Positions 32,844 to 42,820 of a stretch of 64,000 nt of DNA are shown here, piece after piece. The stretch is from assembly GCF_018333375.1 (NCBI RefSeq), contig NZ_BORW01000013.1, positions 1 through 64,000 on the forward strand, written 5' to 3'. A program made the position numbers and the translations under genes. The notes beneath the pieces are model-generated. The model ran no database searches and was not told where the DNA came from. It saw only the letters and a program-made list of their open reading frames with translations. The stretch is from Paenibacillus cookii. Its GTDB lineage: Bacteria > Bacillota > Bacilli > Paenibacillales > Paenibacillaceae. Every line of letters begins with the position of its first letter. Positions within the stretch are counted from its first letter, which is position 1.

Positions 32844-34391
32844 ATGATGAACGTGCTGTTGGTCGACGACGAGCCGTTGGTTCTGGAAGGGCTGCGCACG
32901 ATGGTCCATTGGGGGAAGTTCGGATTTCAGGTATGCGGAGAGGCGCTGAGCGGAGCCGAAGCGTTGAACCTGATCCATCGGCTTCGCCCCGAACTCGTCG
33001 TGACGGATATTCATATGCCGGCGTTAAACGGGCTGGAGCTTGTGGAGCAATCCAAGAGGACCATGGAGCGGCCTCCGAAATTCGTCATCTTGAGCGGTTA
33101 CGACGATTTTGGCTATGCCCTTTCCGCCATGAAACAAAAGGTGGCCGAATATGTGCTGAAGCCGATCGACGAGGAGGAGTTCGAAGCGATTTTGCAGCGG
33201 GTCGGGGCATCGATCCAAGCCGAGTCCGCCGCGCAGCGCACGGAAAACCGCATGCATTCATTGTTTCTGAACAATCTTCTGAACAGGCTGATCCAGGGCG
33301 AAGCGGATGAAGGTCTGGAGCAGCAGGCCGCGCGGGCGTTGCATGTGAAAACCGATGCGGAACTGCGGTGTTTGCTGGTGGAGACGGACATCGGGTCGGC
33401 GGATTTGCGGGAGCGGCTGCAGCTCCTTTTTCCCGGCGCGGTTGACCGGTCTTTTCAGGACAATGCGGGGAGGGTCGGCGTTATCGTGCCGACGGAAGAA
33501 TGTTCTGCGGATCGTCTTGAGGAGATCGGGCTTGCGTTATATCGGGATTTGACCGGGAGCTTGATCCGGCCGGTCATTATCTCGTTCAGCGATCCGCTGT
33601 CCGGCGTACGCTCCATCCGCTCCCTGTATTTGCAGGCGCTGGAGGTCAGCAAATCCAAACGCTGCCAGGGCAAGGAAGGGCTGTTTTTTTACGGCTGCTG
33701 CAGAAAAACGCCGGAACAGCGCGCAGATCATGATGAAAAAATCAAGCGGCTGGCCGAATCCGTCTGCGCGGGCCTTTCGGAAGCGGTGGAGGGCCAGGTC
33801 CACGATCTGGTAGCGTCGTTTGCATCGGGATTTTCGGACATCGAATGGGCCAAAACCCGCATCGCCGATCTGGAGCTGACGCTCTGCAGGCGGATTTCGG
33901 AGATGAACGGAACCCCCGGCCCGCTGATGGCCCGGATCCGCGAGCAGCATGGCAGCCTTGGCGACATCAAGGATTACCCGGCCCTGAAAGCGTATGTAGG
34001 ATGCCTTTGCGCGGAAGCCGGCGCCCTTCTTTTGCTTCTTGCCAAACAAAACGAAAACAATACGATTTTCCATGTCATCCAATACGTGGACCGGGAATTT
34101 CACGCCAAGCTGCAGCTGCAGGATTTATCCCGGCAGTTCCACATGAACGCGACGTATTTGGGGCAATTGTTCAAAAAAACGACGGGCAAAACCTTTAACG
34201 AATACGTGAACGAAAAAAGGATCGAAGAGGCGAAAAAACTGCTGAAACGGACGCAGGCCAAAATTTCAGACGTGGCGTTGAAGGTCGGGTATCCGAACAC
34301 GGATTATTTTATCAGCAAGTTTAAAAGCTACACGGGAATGCTGCCTTCGGTTTACAAGGGACAATGGGAAAACCGCCAGGCGGATCAATAG
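32844..34391 (+). CDS. AraC-type response regulator, YesN family (first of block)
   Basis: The roughly 515-residue product has a receiver domain (1-125, phospho-acceptor D55 in VVTDIHMPALNG, with ILSGYDDFGYAL and the conserved LKPID), a long central region of unknown fold, and a C-terminal AraC double helix-turn-helix (about 415-510: LQLQDLSRQFHMNATYLGQLFKKTTGKTFNEYV, ISDVALKVGYPNTDYFISKFKSYTGM). GGGGGAGGG points to the ATG at 32844. It controls transcription when phosphorylated by the adjacent kinase and probably activates the transporter genes downstream. Confidence 0.93.
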   Translation: MMNVLLVDDEPLVLEGLRTMVHWGKFGFQVCGEALSGAEALNLIHRLRPELVVTDIHMPALNGLELVEQSKRTMERPPKFVILSGYDDFGYALSAMKQKVAEYVLKPIDEEEFEAILQRVGASIQAESAAQRTENRMHSLFLNNLLNRLIQGEADEGLEQQAARALHVKTDAELRCLLVETDIGSADLRERLQLLFPGAVDRSFQDNAGRVGVIVPTEECSADRLEEIGLALYRDLTGSLIRPVIISFSDPLSGVRSIRSLYLQALEVSKSKRCQGKEGLFFYGCCRKTPEQRADHDEKIKRLAESVCAGLSEAVEGQVHDLVASFASGFSDIEWAKTRIADLELTLCRRISEMNGTPGPLMARIREQHGSLGDIKDYPALKAYVGCLCAEAGALLLLLAKQNENNTIFHVIQYVDREFHAKLQLQDLSRQFHMNATYLGQLFKKTTGKTFNEYVNEKRIEEAKKLLKRTQAKISDVALKVGYPNTDYFISKFKSYTGMLPSVYKGQWENRQADQ

Positions 34392-34406
34392 CGGGATGGT
34401 GCAGGC

Positions 34407-36254
34407 ATGTTAGGGAAAAAAATCAGGTTCCGAAAAATCGTGAACGATATTCCGATCAACCTCAAGTTTATTTTGATCTATTTGCTCGGCGTTTTGCTGC
34501 CGATCGCCGTCATTCATCTCGTTTTTATGGACCGGATGTCCGAGCTGATCAAGCAGCGGGAGGAGCAGAACCTCGAAGTGTCGCTCGAGCGGGCCCGGAA
34601 GGACATCCACGATTTCGTGGACGGGGGCGTGGCCGTCAGCCATGCCTTAAACACGGACAAAGCGCTTTACGAGATACTGGACCGGACATACGCCAATCCG
34701 CTCGATTTTTACGAAACGTTCGACGAGCAGCTTCGCAACCGGGTCAGCAGCTACATTCCGGTCAACAACCAAATCCTGCGGATCGGCATATACACGGATA
34801 ATCCGACGATCGTGCAAGGAGGAAATTATCAAATCATCGATCAGCAGGTCAAAAACAGCGAATGGTACAAGCTGTGGGAGCGTTCGAAGGATTCGGTCCT
34901 GGTTGCGGCCTACCGGGAAGCCGAGGCGAGCAACTCCTCCGTGATCGCCCCTTATCTGAGCGTGATCGAGCGGATGGATTATTACGACTATTACGACCGG
35001 TTCGAAAAGCTGTTGCGCATCGATATCGACCTGCGGAAAATTTATGACGTGATCATCCGCGAACGGGATTATTTGAACCTGTATCTGGTCAACGAAAACG
35101 ACGAAATCATCATGTCGGCGGACAGCGGCTACCAAAATGCGGTCAGCGGCGCTTACCCCGTCTTCGACCTGTCGGACAGCGAAAAAAACAAGGACGTCCA
35201 TGTCGTTTCGATCGGCACGGCCAAATACGTCAAGGGCTGGAAGCTGATCGGCATTACGCGGGGAACGCGGGTGAGCCAGGCGATGCGCGACATGCAGTGG
35301 TCCGTCGGGCTTCTGGCGGCCGTCATTACGCTGTTTACGTCCGTCTTCATCTACATCATGCTGCGCTCTTACAATTACCGCGTCAAAAGGTTGTCCCGGC
35401 ATATGCATAAAGTGACGAACGAAAAGTTCGAGCTGATCCGCATGGACGAAGGCCAGGACGAGATCGGGGAACTGATCCGCAATTTCAACATGATGACGTC
35501 GCGCATCAATTCGTTGATCAACAACGTGTACAAGCTTGAAATTCAAAAGAAAAGCCTGGAGATGGAACAGGTGAGGGCCGAGCTGAATGTTCTCCAAAGC
35601 CAGATGAATCCCCATTTCCTGTTCAACACGCTGAACGCCATTCTTGTCGTATGCACCAAACACGAATATTCCGAGGTGACGGACATCATCAAAAGCTTGT
35701 CCAAGCTGCTCCGCAGGCTGCTCAGCTGGAAGGAGGATCTGGTGACGCTGGAGGAAGAAATCCGGTTCACGGAAATGTACCTCAAAATCGAAAAGTTTAG
35801 ATTTAGGGATAAATTCGAATACCGCTTTGATGTCGACGAACGGGTTTTGAACTACAAAATTCCCAAAATGAGCATCCAGCCGCTGGTGGAAAACGCCTGC
35901 AAGCACGGCATTCAGGCCGTGGACGGGCAGGGGCTGATCACGGTCGGGGCCGCGATAGAAGGGGACCGGCTGCACGTATCCGTGTCCGACAACGGCAAAG
36001 GCATGTCCGCGGAAAAGCGGAACGACATCATGAAAGCCATCCAAATCGAAAACGTTTCAGGCAACAGCATCGGCATCCGCAACGTTTACCGGCGGCTGGA
36101 GCTGTATTACGACGATTTGGTTCGCTTCGATATTCAAAGCCGGTTGGACGAAGGAACGGAGGTTTTATTCGATATTCCCATGAAACTGTTGAATCAACGA
36201 GACGAACTTGCCGGGGGGAACGAACATGCGTTACAAAGTGCTGTTGATCGATGA
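34407..36254 (+). CDS. YesM-type membrane sensor histidine kinase
   Basis: The 615-residue product has a membrane segment at about 22-45, an extracellular sensing region of about 250 residues, a second membrane segment at about 292-314, HAMP (about 315-370), a His_kinase domain with phospho-acceptor H403 in QSQMNPHFLFNTLNAI, and a HATPase domain (MSIQPLVENACKHGIQ, DNGKGM, GNSIGIRNVYRRL). This class senses extracellular sugars or binding proteins. It lies 15 bases after one response regulator and overlaps the next by 29 bases, so a single kinase is flanked by two regulators. Confidence 0.94.
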   Translation: MLGKKIRFRKIVNDIPINLKFILIYLLGVLLPIAVIHLVFMDRMSELIKQREEQNLEVSLERARKDIHDFVDGGVAVSHALNTDKALYEILDRTYANPLDFYETFDEQLRNRVSSYIPVNNQILRIGIYTDNPTIVQGGNYQIIDQQVKNSEWYKLWERSKDSVLVAAYREAEASNSSVIAPYLSVIERMDYYDYYDRFEKLLRIDIDLRKIYDVIIRERDYLNLYLVNENDEIIMSADSGYQNAVSGAYPVFDLSDSEKNKDVHVVSIGTAKYVKGWKLIGITRGTRVSQAMRDMQWSVGLLAAVITLFTSVFIYIMLRSYNYRVKRLSRHMHKVTNEKFELIRMDEGQDEIGELIRNFNMMTSRINSLINNVYKLEIQKKSLEMEQVRAELNVLQSQMNPHFLFNTLNAILVVCTKHEYSEVTDIIKSLSKLLRRLLSWKEDLVTLEEEIRFTEMYLKIEKFRFRDKFEYRFDVDERVLNYKIPKMSIQPLVENACKHGIQAVDGQGLITVGAAIEGDRLHVSVSDNGKGMSAEKRNDIMKAIQIENVSGNSIGIRNVYRRLELYYDDLVRFDIQSRLDEGTEVLFDIPMKLLNQRDELAGGNEHALQSAVDR

Positions 36255-37767
36255 CGAGCCCGGAGCTTTGGAGGGCATGATGCTGTGGATCGATTGGGAG
36301 CGGCTTGGCTTCGAGATTTGCGGAACCTCCGGCAACGGGGCCGACGGTTTGAGCAAAATCAAAGAGCTGAAGCCCGATTTGGTCGTGACCGACATCCATA
36401 TGCCGCTCATGGACGGACTGGAGATGATCGGCGCATGGCAAAAGGACGGGGACCGCAGCGTGATGTTCGTAATCGTCAGCGGGTACAGCGAGTTCGAATA
36501 TGCCCGCCGGGCGATGCGGTACGGGATCAACCATTTTTTGCTGAAGCCGATCGAAGAGGAGGTGGCCGAAAAGGAACTGGAGACCGTATACCGCGAACTT
36601 TGCAGGGAACATGAAAAACGGAGCATCAACCTCATTGCCGCACATGAAAAAACGGTATGCCTGCTTAAAAAAGCGGCGATGGACGAACCGCTGTCCGAAG
36701 GCGATCTGGATGCGCTCCAACGTCTGTCCGCCGCGAAGGCCGCGTGGAATTTCTGCCTGGTGCAATGCGACCCGCCGGCTTATGCCCGGATGCGCGAAAC
36801 CGCTGCGGCCCTGCTGCGGGAGCGGGAAGCGATGTACCTGATCGACATCGATACGCACAGCTTCGGGATCGTGTACGGTTATGCGCCGTTCCGGGGGGCG
36901 GAGGATGAAGCGTTCCGGATTCTCGAACGCCTGTCGGAGGCCTGCGCTTCATCCCGGGTGTTTATGGCGACAGGCATGGAGACAGGTACGCTGATGGAGC
37001 TGGGGCGGTGCTGCAAGACGGCCAAGGAGGCCGTTCTTTTCAATTTCTACGATACCGCTTACGGCCGGATCCGCACGTACGATTCGGTGAAGGACCAAAC
37101 CTTCCGGTACCATTACGACCAGGTGCGCCTCATCGACCGGATGACGGGGGCCCTGAACGTTCTGGATGCGCCCGGTTTCGCCGAAGCGGTGGCGTCGGCC
37201 GGGCAAAGTTTCCGCAACGAGTGGGTCGAACCCGAAATCGTCAAAAAGTTCGTCATTCATCTGATGTATCAAATGATGGACTATTGGAAGGAGCTTGGAA
37301 CGGAGCAGTCCGAAAGTCTCCTGGAAGCCTGCCGTCCGCTGCCGTTCGGAATGTCGGACGCCGTCATTCACCACGACGATCTGATGGACAGCCTGCTTGC
37401 TTGCGGCCGCGGCACGATCGAACTTCTCGCCCGCGAACAGGCGCAGAAGTCGCAGGGCATTATCCAGGAGATCAATGAATACATCCGCGCCCATTTTCGC
37501 GAGCCTTTGACGATCCGCAAGCTGTCCGAAGTATTTTTTCTGCATCCGGTGTATTTGGGGCAGCTTTTGATTCGGAAGAACGGAATCGGCTTCAACGAGC
37601 TGATCCATGATTTGCGGATCGAAGAAGCCGCGGCGCTCCTGAAGCAGGGCAAGCTGAAAAACAGCGAAATCGCCGAAAGCGTCGGTTATGCCAACTACGG
37701 GCAATTTTTGAAGCACTTCGAAAAAAGAATGGGCATGAGCCCCAACGAATTCAAAACCAAAACCTAA
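36226..37767 (+). CDS. AraC-type response regulator, YesN family (second of block)
   Basis: The 513-residue product has a receiver (1-125, D56 in VVTDIHMPLMDG, IVSGYSEFEYARRAM, LKPIEE), a central region of unknown fold, and a C-terminal AraC domain (about 410-510: LTIRKLSEVFFLHPVYLGQLLIRKNGIGFNELI, NSEIAESVGYANYGQFLKHFEKRMGMSPNEF). CGGGGGGAA leads to the ATG at 36226, inside the kinase gene. It differs clearly from the first regulator, so it is not a recent copy. It is followed by the binding-protein gene after 125 bases, its probable target. Confidence 0.92.
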   Translation: MRYKVLLIDDEPGALEGMMLWIDWERLGFEICGTSGNGADGLSKIKELKPDLVVTDIHMPLMDGLEMIGAWQKDGDRSVMFVIVSGYSEFEYARRAMRYGINHFLLKPIEEEVAEKELETVYRELCREHEKRSINLIAAHEKTVCLLKKAAMDEPLSEGDLDALQRLSAAKAAWNFCLVQCDPPAYARMRETAAALLREREAMYLIDIDTHSFGIVYGYAPFRGAEDEAFRILERLSEACASSRVFMATGMETGTLMELGRCCKTAKEAVLFNFYDTAYGRIRTYDSVKDQTFRYHYDQVRLIDRMTGALNVLDAPGFAEAVASAGQSFRNEWVEPEIVKKFVIHLMYQMMDYWKELGTEQSESLLEACRPLPFGMSDAVIHHDDLMDSLLACGRGTIELLAREQAQKSQGIIQEINEYIRAHFREPLTIRKLSEVFFLHPVYLGQLLIRKNGIGFNELIHDLRIEEAAALLKQGKLKNSEIAESVGYANYGQFLKHFEKRMGMSPNEFKTKT

Positions 37768-37809
37768 ACTTTTTGGGGGTAATGCTTTAATTGCGATATA
37801 GTTCGGTTT

Positions 37810-37823
37810 TGAAAGCGATTTTA
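37810..37823 (+). promoter_or_regulatory. CcpA cre-like site before the binding-protein gene
   Basis: TGAAAGCGATTTTA fits the cre consensus TGWAARCGYTWNCW except at two positions. It lies 70 bases before the start of the LplA-type gene and would bring the locus under glucose control. Confidence 0.4.
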
Positions 37824-37892
37824 CAATAAGAGTAAGTTACTTGTAAGGGCTTCCAATCCCTGAAGTAACAAATTTTAGCGGAGGTGCTATAC

Positions 37893-39587
37893 ATGGGGGG
37901 CAAGTCAAAATCAGTGATCCGGCTCGGCATGATTATGCTGCTGTCGTTCAGCTTCATTCTGGCGGGATGCGGAGGAAGCGACAAGACGGCGACATCCGGA
38001 GACGCCAAGGCCGGAAACGAGGCATCGGGAGGCAGCGGCGAGGGGAAACCCGAACCGTTTGAAATTACGGCGTTCATCGGCGAAGCCGGCCAGCAGCCGA
38101 CGCCGGACAACAAAATTTACAAAAAGATTAAGGACGAGCTGGGCGTAACCTTCAAATTCGAATTTCTGGCCGGCGACCTTAATCAGAAGCTTGGCGTCAT
38201 GATCGCCGGCTCCGACTATCCGGACATCATGACGGGCAATACGAAATTGACGGCGGCAGGCGCATACATTCCGCTGGAAGACCTCATCGAAGAACATGCT
38301 CCGAATTTGAAAAAACATTACGAGAAGTACTGGAACATGATGAAGGATCCGAACGACGGGCACATTTACATTTTGCCCAACTACGGGGCCTACAACGGGG
38401 AAGTGAGCTCGACATGGTATTCCGGGCCGGCGTTCTGGATTCAGAAGGCGGTGCTTGAGGAAGCCGGATATCCGAAGGTCAAAACGCTGGACGAATATTT
38501 CGACCTGATCGCCAAGTATAAGGAAAAACATCCGAACATCGACGGCAAGCCGACGATCGGATTCGAAATTTTGAACTACGACTGGAAAAACTGGGGCTTG
38601 TTCAACCCGCCGCAGCATTTGATCGGCCATCCGAACGACGGCAGCGTGGTCGTCAACGACGGCAAGGCGGAAATTTTTGCCGACAAGGACTATGCGAAAC
38701 GTTACTATCAAAAGCTGAACGAAATTAACGCCAAAGGGCTGATCGACAAAGAAACGTTCACGCAGAACTTCGATCAGTACCTCGCCAAAATTTCCAGCGG
38801 AACGGTACTGGGCATGTTCGACCAGCATTGGAATTTCCAAAACGCCGAAAACGCCCTGATCACGCAGAAAAAACATGAAAGAACGTACGTAGGGCTTCCG
38901 CTCGTGTATGACGAAGGCACCAGGGATTATTATTTGGACCGCCCGGCGCTGAACCTGAACAACGGCTTCGGCATCAGCGTGAACGCCAAGGATCCGGTGA
39001 AAATAATCAAGCTGTGGGACCGCCTGATCCAGGAAGATTGGCAGAAGATCCTCTCCTGGGGAATCGAAGGCGAGGACTACATCGTGAACGAGAAAGGCCG
39101 TTTCATGAAAACGCAGGAGCAGCGCGACAAATTTACGGACGCCACTTGGAAGCTGGCGAACAAAGCGGACACGCTGTACAGCTTCAGCCCGAAAATGCAA
39201 GGTTTCTTCAGTGACGGCAACGCGACGGATGGCGCGGCGCAGCCGGAAGAGTACCAGGCAGGCCTCGAAGAATACGACAAAAAGTTCCTGAAGGCCTACG
39301 GCTTCAACAGCTATGTCGATTTCTTCAGCCCGGCGCCGGAGAATCCGATCTATTATCCGGCATGGAGCGTCGATCTGGTGGAAGGTTCCGAAGCCAAAAT
39401 CGTCAATACGAAGCAAAACGACTTGTCGACCAAATTTTTGCCGAAAGCGATCTTGGCAAACCCGTCCGATTTTGACAGCGTATGGACGGAATATACGAAC
39501 GAGATCCACAAGCTGAACATTAAAGCTTACGAGGATCGGATCAACGAAGTTCTTCAATGGCGGATCGAGAACTGGTCGGTGAAGTAA
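37893..39587 (+). CDS. Sugar-binding lipoprotein, LplA-type (CUT1 family)
   Basis: The roughly 564-residue product starts at an ATG eight bases behind GGAGG (an upstream GTG at 37884 overlaps that site). A lipoprotein signal ends at a lipobox ILAGCGG, after which the lipid-anchored Cys begins the mature chain. The length, well above the 400-450 of simple sugar-binding proteins, and the pairing with LplB/YtcP-type permeases place it in the LplA group, which captures oligosaccharides. The GH10 gene that follows suggests xylo-oligosaccharides. Confidence 0.92.
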   Translation: MGGKSKSVIRLGMIMLLSFSFILAGCGGSDKTATSGDAKAGNEASGGSGEGKPEPFEITAFIGEAGQQPTPDNKIYKKIKDELGVTFKFEFLAGDLNQKLGVMIAGSDYPDIMTGNTKLTAAGAYIPLEDLIEEHAPNLKKHYEKYWNMMKDPNDGHIYILPNYGAYNGEVSSTWYSGPAFWIQKAVLEEAGYPKVKTLDEYFDLIAKYKEKHPNIDGKPTIGFEILNYDWKNWGLFNPPQHLIGHPNDGSVVVNDGKAEIFADKDYAKRYYQKLNEINAKGLIDKETFTQNFDQYLAKISSGTVLGMFDQHWNFQNAENALITQKKHERTYVGLPLVYDEGTRDYYLDRPALNLNNGFGISVNAKDPVKIIKLWDRLIQEDWQKILSWGIEGEDYIVNEKGRFMKTQEQRDKFTDATWKLANKADTLYSFSPKMQGFFSDGNATDGAAQPEEYQAGLEEYDKKFLKAYGFNSYVDFFSPAPENPIYYPAWSVDLVEGSEAKIVNTKQNDLSTKFLPKAILANPSDFDSVWTEYTNEIHKLNIKAYEDRINEVLQWRIENWSVK

Positions 39588-39668
39588 GGCATCAGAAGCT
39601 AGCTGGAGGCGGGAGGCGCCAATGCGGCCTTCCGCTTTCTTAAATCCAAGGCTCGGTGGGGAGAAAAA

Positions 39669-40637
39669 ATGATGGAAGAGACCTTAACGAAAAAGCCCGT
39701 CGTCCGCAAACCGAAAAAAGGGAAAAGGCAGCCGATGACCTGGTCCTTGATCAAAAACCAGCGGCAGTTGATCTGGATGTCGGTCCCTTTGCTGGCGTAT
39801 ATCATCTTGTTTTCTTACGTGCCGATCTGGGGCTGGACGATGGCATTCCAGGATTACAAGCCGGCCCTCGATTTTGCGGATCAAAAATGGGTAGGATTCA
39901 AGCATTTCAAGTTTTTGTTTCTGGACGACAATTTTTTGCGCGTACTTCGCAATACGCTCGCCATGAGCGTCATCAATCTGGTATTGGGGTTTGTGACGGC
40001 GATTGTTTTGGCGCTTTTGCTGAACGAAATTAAAAAAGTATTCTGGAAACGGACGGTACAGACCATTTCCTATTTGCCGCATTTCCTGTCCTGGGTCATC
40101 GTTACCGGCATCGTGGCGACAACCTTGGCTTCGGACGGCATCGTCAACGACGTTTTGATGAAGCTGCATTTGATTAAGGAGCCGATCCTGTGGCTCAGCG
40201 AAGGCCATTATTTTTGGGGCGTCGTCGGCGCTTCCCACGTCTGGAAGGAAGTCGGCTGGAACACGATCATTTATTTGGCCGCCATGTCTTCCATCGATCC
40301 GGCGCTGTACGAAGCCGCCGAAATCGACGGGGCCAGCCGTTACAAGAAAATGTTCCACGTCACGCTTCCGGGCATCAAGCCGACCATCGTCATTTTGTTG
40401 ATCATGTCGATCGGCCACATCTTGGAAGCGGGATTTGAGGTGCAGTATCTGCTCGGCAACGGGCTTGTCGTGGATTGGGCGGAAACGATCGACATCTTTG
40501 TGCTGAAGTACGGGATAGCGCAAGGCAACTATTCGTTAGCGACGGCCGGCGGCATATTCAAAACCGTCGTCAGCGTCACGATGCTGCTGATCGCCAACTG
40601 GATTGCCAAACGACTAGGGGAAGAGAGGCTGTTATAG
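39669..40637 (+). CDS. ABC sugar permease, LplB-type
   Basis: The 322-residue membrane protein has six helices after a positively charged N-terminus (about 1-30) and the permease EAA loop EAAEIDGASRYKKMFHVTLPGIKP (near residue 216), which docks to the ATPase. It pairs with the next gene to form the channel for the binding protein encoded 81 bases upstream. The ribosome site GGGGAG is close to the ATG. No ATPase gene is present in the locus. Confidence 0.94.
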   Translation: MMEETLTKKPVVRKPKKGKRQPMTWSLIKNQRQLIWMSVPLLAYIILFSYVPIWGWTMAFQDYKPALDFADQKWVGFKHFKFLFLDDNFLRVLRNTLAMSVINLVLGFVTAIVLALLLNEIKKVFWKRTVQTISYLPHFLSWVIVTGIVATTLASDGIVNDVLMKLHLIKEPILWLSEGHYFWGVVGASHVWKEVGWNTIIYLAAMSSIDPALYEAAEIDGASRYKKMFHVTLPGIKPTIVILLIMSIGHILEAGFEVQYLLGNGLVVDWAETIDIFVLKYGIAQGNYSLATAGGIFKTVVSVTMLLIANWIAKRLGEERLL

Positions 40638-40639
40638 AC

Positions 40640-41599
40640 ATGGGAAACCAAACCATCACCCCGGGGCCGGTGCCGGCTGCTGCGACGTATAAACGGAGCG
40701 GGAAAAGCCGGATCGAGCCGACTCTTTTTCATACGTTCAACACAGTGTTCATGATCTTGCTGGTCGTGGTCACGCTGTATCCCTTCCTGAACACGATCGT
40801 CGTGTCGTTTAATGCCGGCAACGATACGATTCGGGGCGGACTTTACTTGTGGCCGCGGCAGTTTACGCTGCAAAACTACAAGGCCGTGTTTGCGTCGGGA
40901 ACGATCTACGACGCTTTCCTGATTTCCGTGGCGAGGACGGTGCTTTCCACCGTGCTGAACATCTTTTTGACGACGATGCTCGCCTACACGCTCAGCCGGC
41001 GGGAGTACGTATTCCGCAAGCCGATCACGCTTATATTCGTGCTGACGATGTATTTTAACGCCGGTTTGATTCCGGGATACTTCCTGATGAAAGATTTGCA
41101 TCTGATCAATACGTTTTGGGTCTACGTCCTTCCGTCGATGATCAGCGCGTTTAATATGATCGTGATCCGCACGTATATCGGCACGATCCCCGAAAGCCTG
41201 GTGGAGTCGGCAAAAATCGACGGAGCGGGGGAGTTCAAAATTTTTTGGCGGATCATTTTTCCGCTGTGCAAACCCGTGCTCGCCACCATCGCGCTGTTTG
41301 TCGCCGTAGGGGCGTGGAACTCCTGGTTTGACGCCTTCCTGTTCACCTCGTCGCGGCAGGAGCTCAGCACGCTGCAATACGAGCTGATGAAGCTGCTGTC
41401 ATCCAGCATGAACGCCAACAGCAACCCGGCCGTGGCCAACGGGGCCGGCATGACGCAGGATGCGGCCGTTTCGATGGTAACCCCGTTGTCGATCCGGGCA
41501 GCGGTTACGATCGTGGCTTCCGTGCCGATCTTGCTCGTCTATCCGTTTATGCAAAAATATTTTGTCGTCGGCCTGAACGTGGGAAGCGTAAAAGAATAA
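40640..41599 (+). CDS. ABC sugar permease, YtcP-type
   Basis: The 319-residue product is the second channel subunit, with six helices and an EAA-type loop ESAKIDGAGEFKIFWRIIFPLCKP. A C-terminal QKYFVVGLNVGSVKE is the standard ending of this permease group (KGVMIGAVKG-like). The ATG at 40640 lies two bases after the LplB-type stop, so translation is coupled. It is followed after about 95 bases by the GH10 xylanase gene. Confidence 0.94.
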   Translation: MGNQTITPGPVPAAATYKRSGKSRIEPTLFHTFNTVFMILLVVVTLYPFLNTIVVSFNAGNDTIRGGLYLWPRQFTLQNYKAVFASGTIYDAFLISVARTVLSTVLNIFLTTMLAYTLSRREYVFRKPITLIFVLTMYFNAGLIPGYFLMKDLHLINTFWVYVLPSMISAFNMIVIRTYIGTIPESLVESAKIDGAGEFKIFWRIIFPLCKPVLATIALFVAVGAWNSWFDAFLFTSSRQELSTLQYELMKLLSSSMNANSNPAVANGAGMTQDAAVSMVTPLSIRAAVTIVASVPILLVYPFMQKYFVVGLNVGSVKE

Positions 41600-41693
41600 G
41601 CGGTATGCGAAAGGTGTACCTTAGCCCGGGAGGACGGTGCTTCCCGAAGATCCGAATCCATCGTTTTACGGAAAGCAGAAGGGGGAGAGGTTC

Positions 41694-42707
41694 ATGAATC
41701 AATCAAAGACGGCCGAGGCAGCGTTAAAAGACGTGTTTGCGGACGATTTCAAGATCGGGGCGGCGGTCAGCTCCGGGACAATTCAAACGCAAGAGGAACT
41801 TTTGGAGCGGCATTTTAACAGCGTGACGGCGGAAAACGAGATGAAGTTCGAGAATATTCATCCGGCGGAGGACGTCTACGCGTTTGACGAGTCCGATGCC
41901 ATCGTCGATTTTGCGCGCCGGCACGGCATGGCTGTGCGGGGACATACGCTGGTGTGGCATAACCAAACCGGAGACTGGCTGTTTCAGGACGGGGACGGAC
42001 GCCCCGCCGGCAAGGAGGTTCTGCTGGAGCGGCTTCGCTCCCATATCGAAACCGTTGTCGGACGGTACAAAGGCGAGATTTATGCCTGGGACGTCGTCAA
42101 TGAAGCGGTCGCCGACGAGGGCGGCGAACTGCTCCGGCCGTCGAAATGGCTGGATATCGCAGGTCCAGGCTTTATCTCCAAAGCGTTTGAATTCGCGCAT
42201 GAAGCAGATCCAAACGCCCGGTTGTTCTACAACGACTATAATGAATCCCATCCGCATAAACGCGACAAAATCTACGCCTTGGTCAAGTCGCTGCTCGAAC
42301 AGGGCGTTCCGATCCACGGCATCGGCCTGCAGGCGCACTGGAACATTTTCGATCCGTCGCTTGACGATATCCGCGCGGCAATCGAAAAATACGCCTCCCT
42401 GGGGCTGGAGCTTCAGCTGACGGAGCTGGACGTGTCGGTTTTCCGGTTTGACGACCGGCGGACGGATCTGGCGGAGCCCGAGCCCGGCATGCTGGAACGG
42501 CAGGCCGAGGTGTACGAAGCGGTGTTCCGGCTGCTGAAGGAATACCGCGGGACGGTCAGCGCCGTCACGTTCTGGGGAGCCGCGGACGATTATACGTGGC
42601 TGGACGATTTTCCGGTGCGCGGCCGTAAAAACTGGCCGTTCCTGTTCGACGAGCGGCACCGGCCGAAACCGGCCTATGACCGCGTGGCCCGGCTTGCGGG
42701 AAAATAA
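41694..42707 (+). CDS. Intracellular endo-beta-1,4-xylanase, glycoside hydrolase family 10
   Basis: The 337-residue product is a single GH10 TIM barrel (VTAENEMKFENIHP, VRGHTLVWHNQTGDW, GIGLQAHWN). The acid/base is E137 in DVVNEAVAD and the nucleophile E244 in QLTELDVS. It lacks a signal peptide and binding modules, like the intracellular xylanases of Geobacillus and Paenibacillus that cut imported xylo-oligosaccharides. GGGGGAGAGG leads to the ATG at 41694. It completes the operon behind the importer and ends at a terminator. Confidence 0.96.
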   Translation: MNQSKTAEAALKDVFADDFKIGAAVSSGTIQTQEELLERHFNSVTAENEMKFENIHPAEDVYAFDESDAIVDFARRHGMAVRGHTLVWHNQTGDWLFQDGDGRPAGKEVLLERLRSHIETVVGRYKGEIYAWDVVNEAVADEGGELLRPSKWLDIAGPGFISKAFEFAHEADPNARLFYNDYNESHPHKRDKIYALVKSLLEQGVPIHGIGLQAHWNIFDPSLDDIRAAIEKYASLGLELQLTELDVSVFRFDDRRTDLAEPEPGMLERQAEVYEAVFRLLKEYRGTVSAVTFWGAADDYTWLDDFPVRGRKNWPFLFDERHRPKPAYDRVARLAGK

Positions 42708-42794
42708 ATTTCCGGGAGTTCGAACGAAAGAACGGGTCTGAAGCCAAGGCGGAAAGAGGAAAAAGCCCGATAGAATGGAAAAAAAGGTTGGCCG

Positions 42795-42820
42795 AAGCGC
42801 TCTGAAGAAGGGCGCTTTTT
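42795..42820 (+). terminator. Terminator after the GH10 gene
   Basis: AAGCGC pairs with GCGCTT, followed by TTT; 90 bases past the stop codon. Confidence 0.7.
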
